Shown here: in pieces, positions 63,923-64,000 of the stretch
How the letters are laid out: every line of letters starts with the position of its first letter
Position numbering within the stretch: position 1 is the stretch's first letter
Source of the DNA: Aquitalea magnusonii
GTDB taxonomy: Bacteria > Pseudomonadota > Gammaproteobacteria > Burkholderiales > Chromobacteriaceae
Reading direction: 5' to 3'
DNA: 64,000 nucleotides
Assembly (NCBI RefSeq): GCF_003202035.1
Contig: NZ_QJKC01000012.1
Span: 78,158 to 142,157 of the forward strand
Translations under genes and position numbers: made by a program
The notes under the pieces: model-generated
Databases searched by the model: none
What the model was told of the DNA's origin: nothing
What the model saw: the letters and a program-made list of their open reading frames with translations, nothing else

Positions 63923-64000
63923 GGTGGGGGTCGCCAGAAAGTGGAAGAGCTTCCAGTATAACGCGCGCCGAAGGCAGGCCGCGGGCGATGAAATACAGGG
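63483..64000. repeat. Direct repeat copy B, running off the window
   Basis: Identical base for base to 60499-61016 as far as the window goes. Its left end is the junction with non-ldhA sequence at 63482/63483, where copy A continues into the rest of ldhA. Confidence 0.97.

Overview
The window looks like the chromosome of a GC-rich betaproteobacterium of the Neisseriales, most likely Chromobacteriaceae (Aquitalea/Chromobacterium-like). This is inferred from the mix of gene families and gene orders (a minimal ProQ of the Neisseria type, glyA-nrdR-ribD, uvrC-pgsA-tRNA, dnaQ-rnhA-yafS-gloB-mltD); no rRNA or species marker is present. Most of the sequence is dense core genome. Two stretches are visibly AT-richer and look acquired: a chaperone-usher fimbrial cluster (about 8.3-16.1 kb) and an acyltransferase gene (61.2-63.2 kb).

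Layout. 1-7.2 kb: partial acetylpolyamine deacetylase, ychJ, a lipoprotein, cysK, a voltage-gated-type K+ channel with a zinc-ribbon tail, glycerate kinase, proQ, tRNA-Leu(UAA), tyrB. 7.2-16.1 kb: ndpA, then the fimbrial cluster (two paralogous pilins, chaperone, usher, two paralogous two-domain adhesins). 16.7-21.8 kb: tRNA-Cys, four tandem tRNA-Gly genes, pgsA, uvrC and a DUF4124 gene on the minus strand, with divergent guaB. 21.9-27.7 kb: a GyrI-like gene beside an AraC regulator with the same effector domain, an alpha/beta hydrolase, an HDOD protein, an M32 carboxypeptidase and an unrecognised protein made of two repeats. 27.8-36.9 kb: ribD, nrdR, glyA, an unrecognised protein, a candidate small RNA, a yfcF-type GST, a SnoaL-like protein, ilvD, lgt.

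37.0-44.5 kb is transport: a PhnD/C/E-type ABC importer with a fused double permease (phosphonate/phosphite or selenate), an amino-acid ABC importer without a local ATPase, a class II cyclic-nucleotide phosphodiesterase and an orphan solute-binding protein. 44.6-50.7 kb: copZ-copA behind a CsoR-like operator, corA, ppx, phoU. 50.8-59.9 kb: rpiA, ispF, ispD, dnaQ, rnhA, yafS-like methyltransferase, divergent gloB and mltD, then dtd, a PhzF-like gene and yaaA. 59.9-64.0 kb: ldhA, an O-acyltransferase gene, then an identical copy of the ldhA 5' part that runs off the window.

The features most worth a second look are: (1) a short transcription unit at 32.28-32.41 kb with a near-consensus promoter, C/U-rich anti-Shine-Dalgarno-like stretches and a strong terminator; (2) the exact direct repeat of at least 518 bp around the AT-rich acyltransferase gene; (3) the fimbrial cluster with duplicated pilin and duplicated adhesin; (4) a palindrome shared in its core by the copA operator and the mltD promoter spacer; (5) the internally duplicated protein at 26955-27686. 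I found no CRISPR array, IS element, prophage or recognisable defence system.
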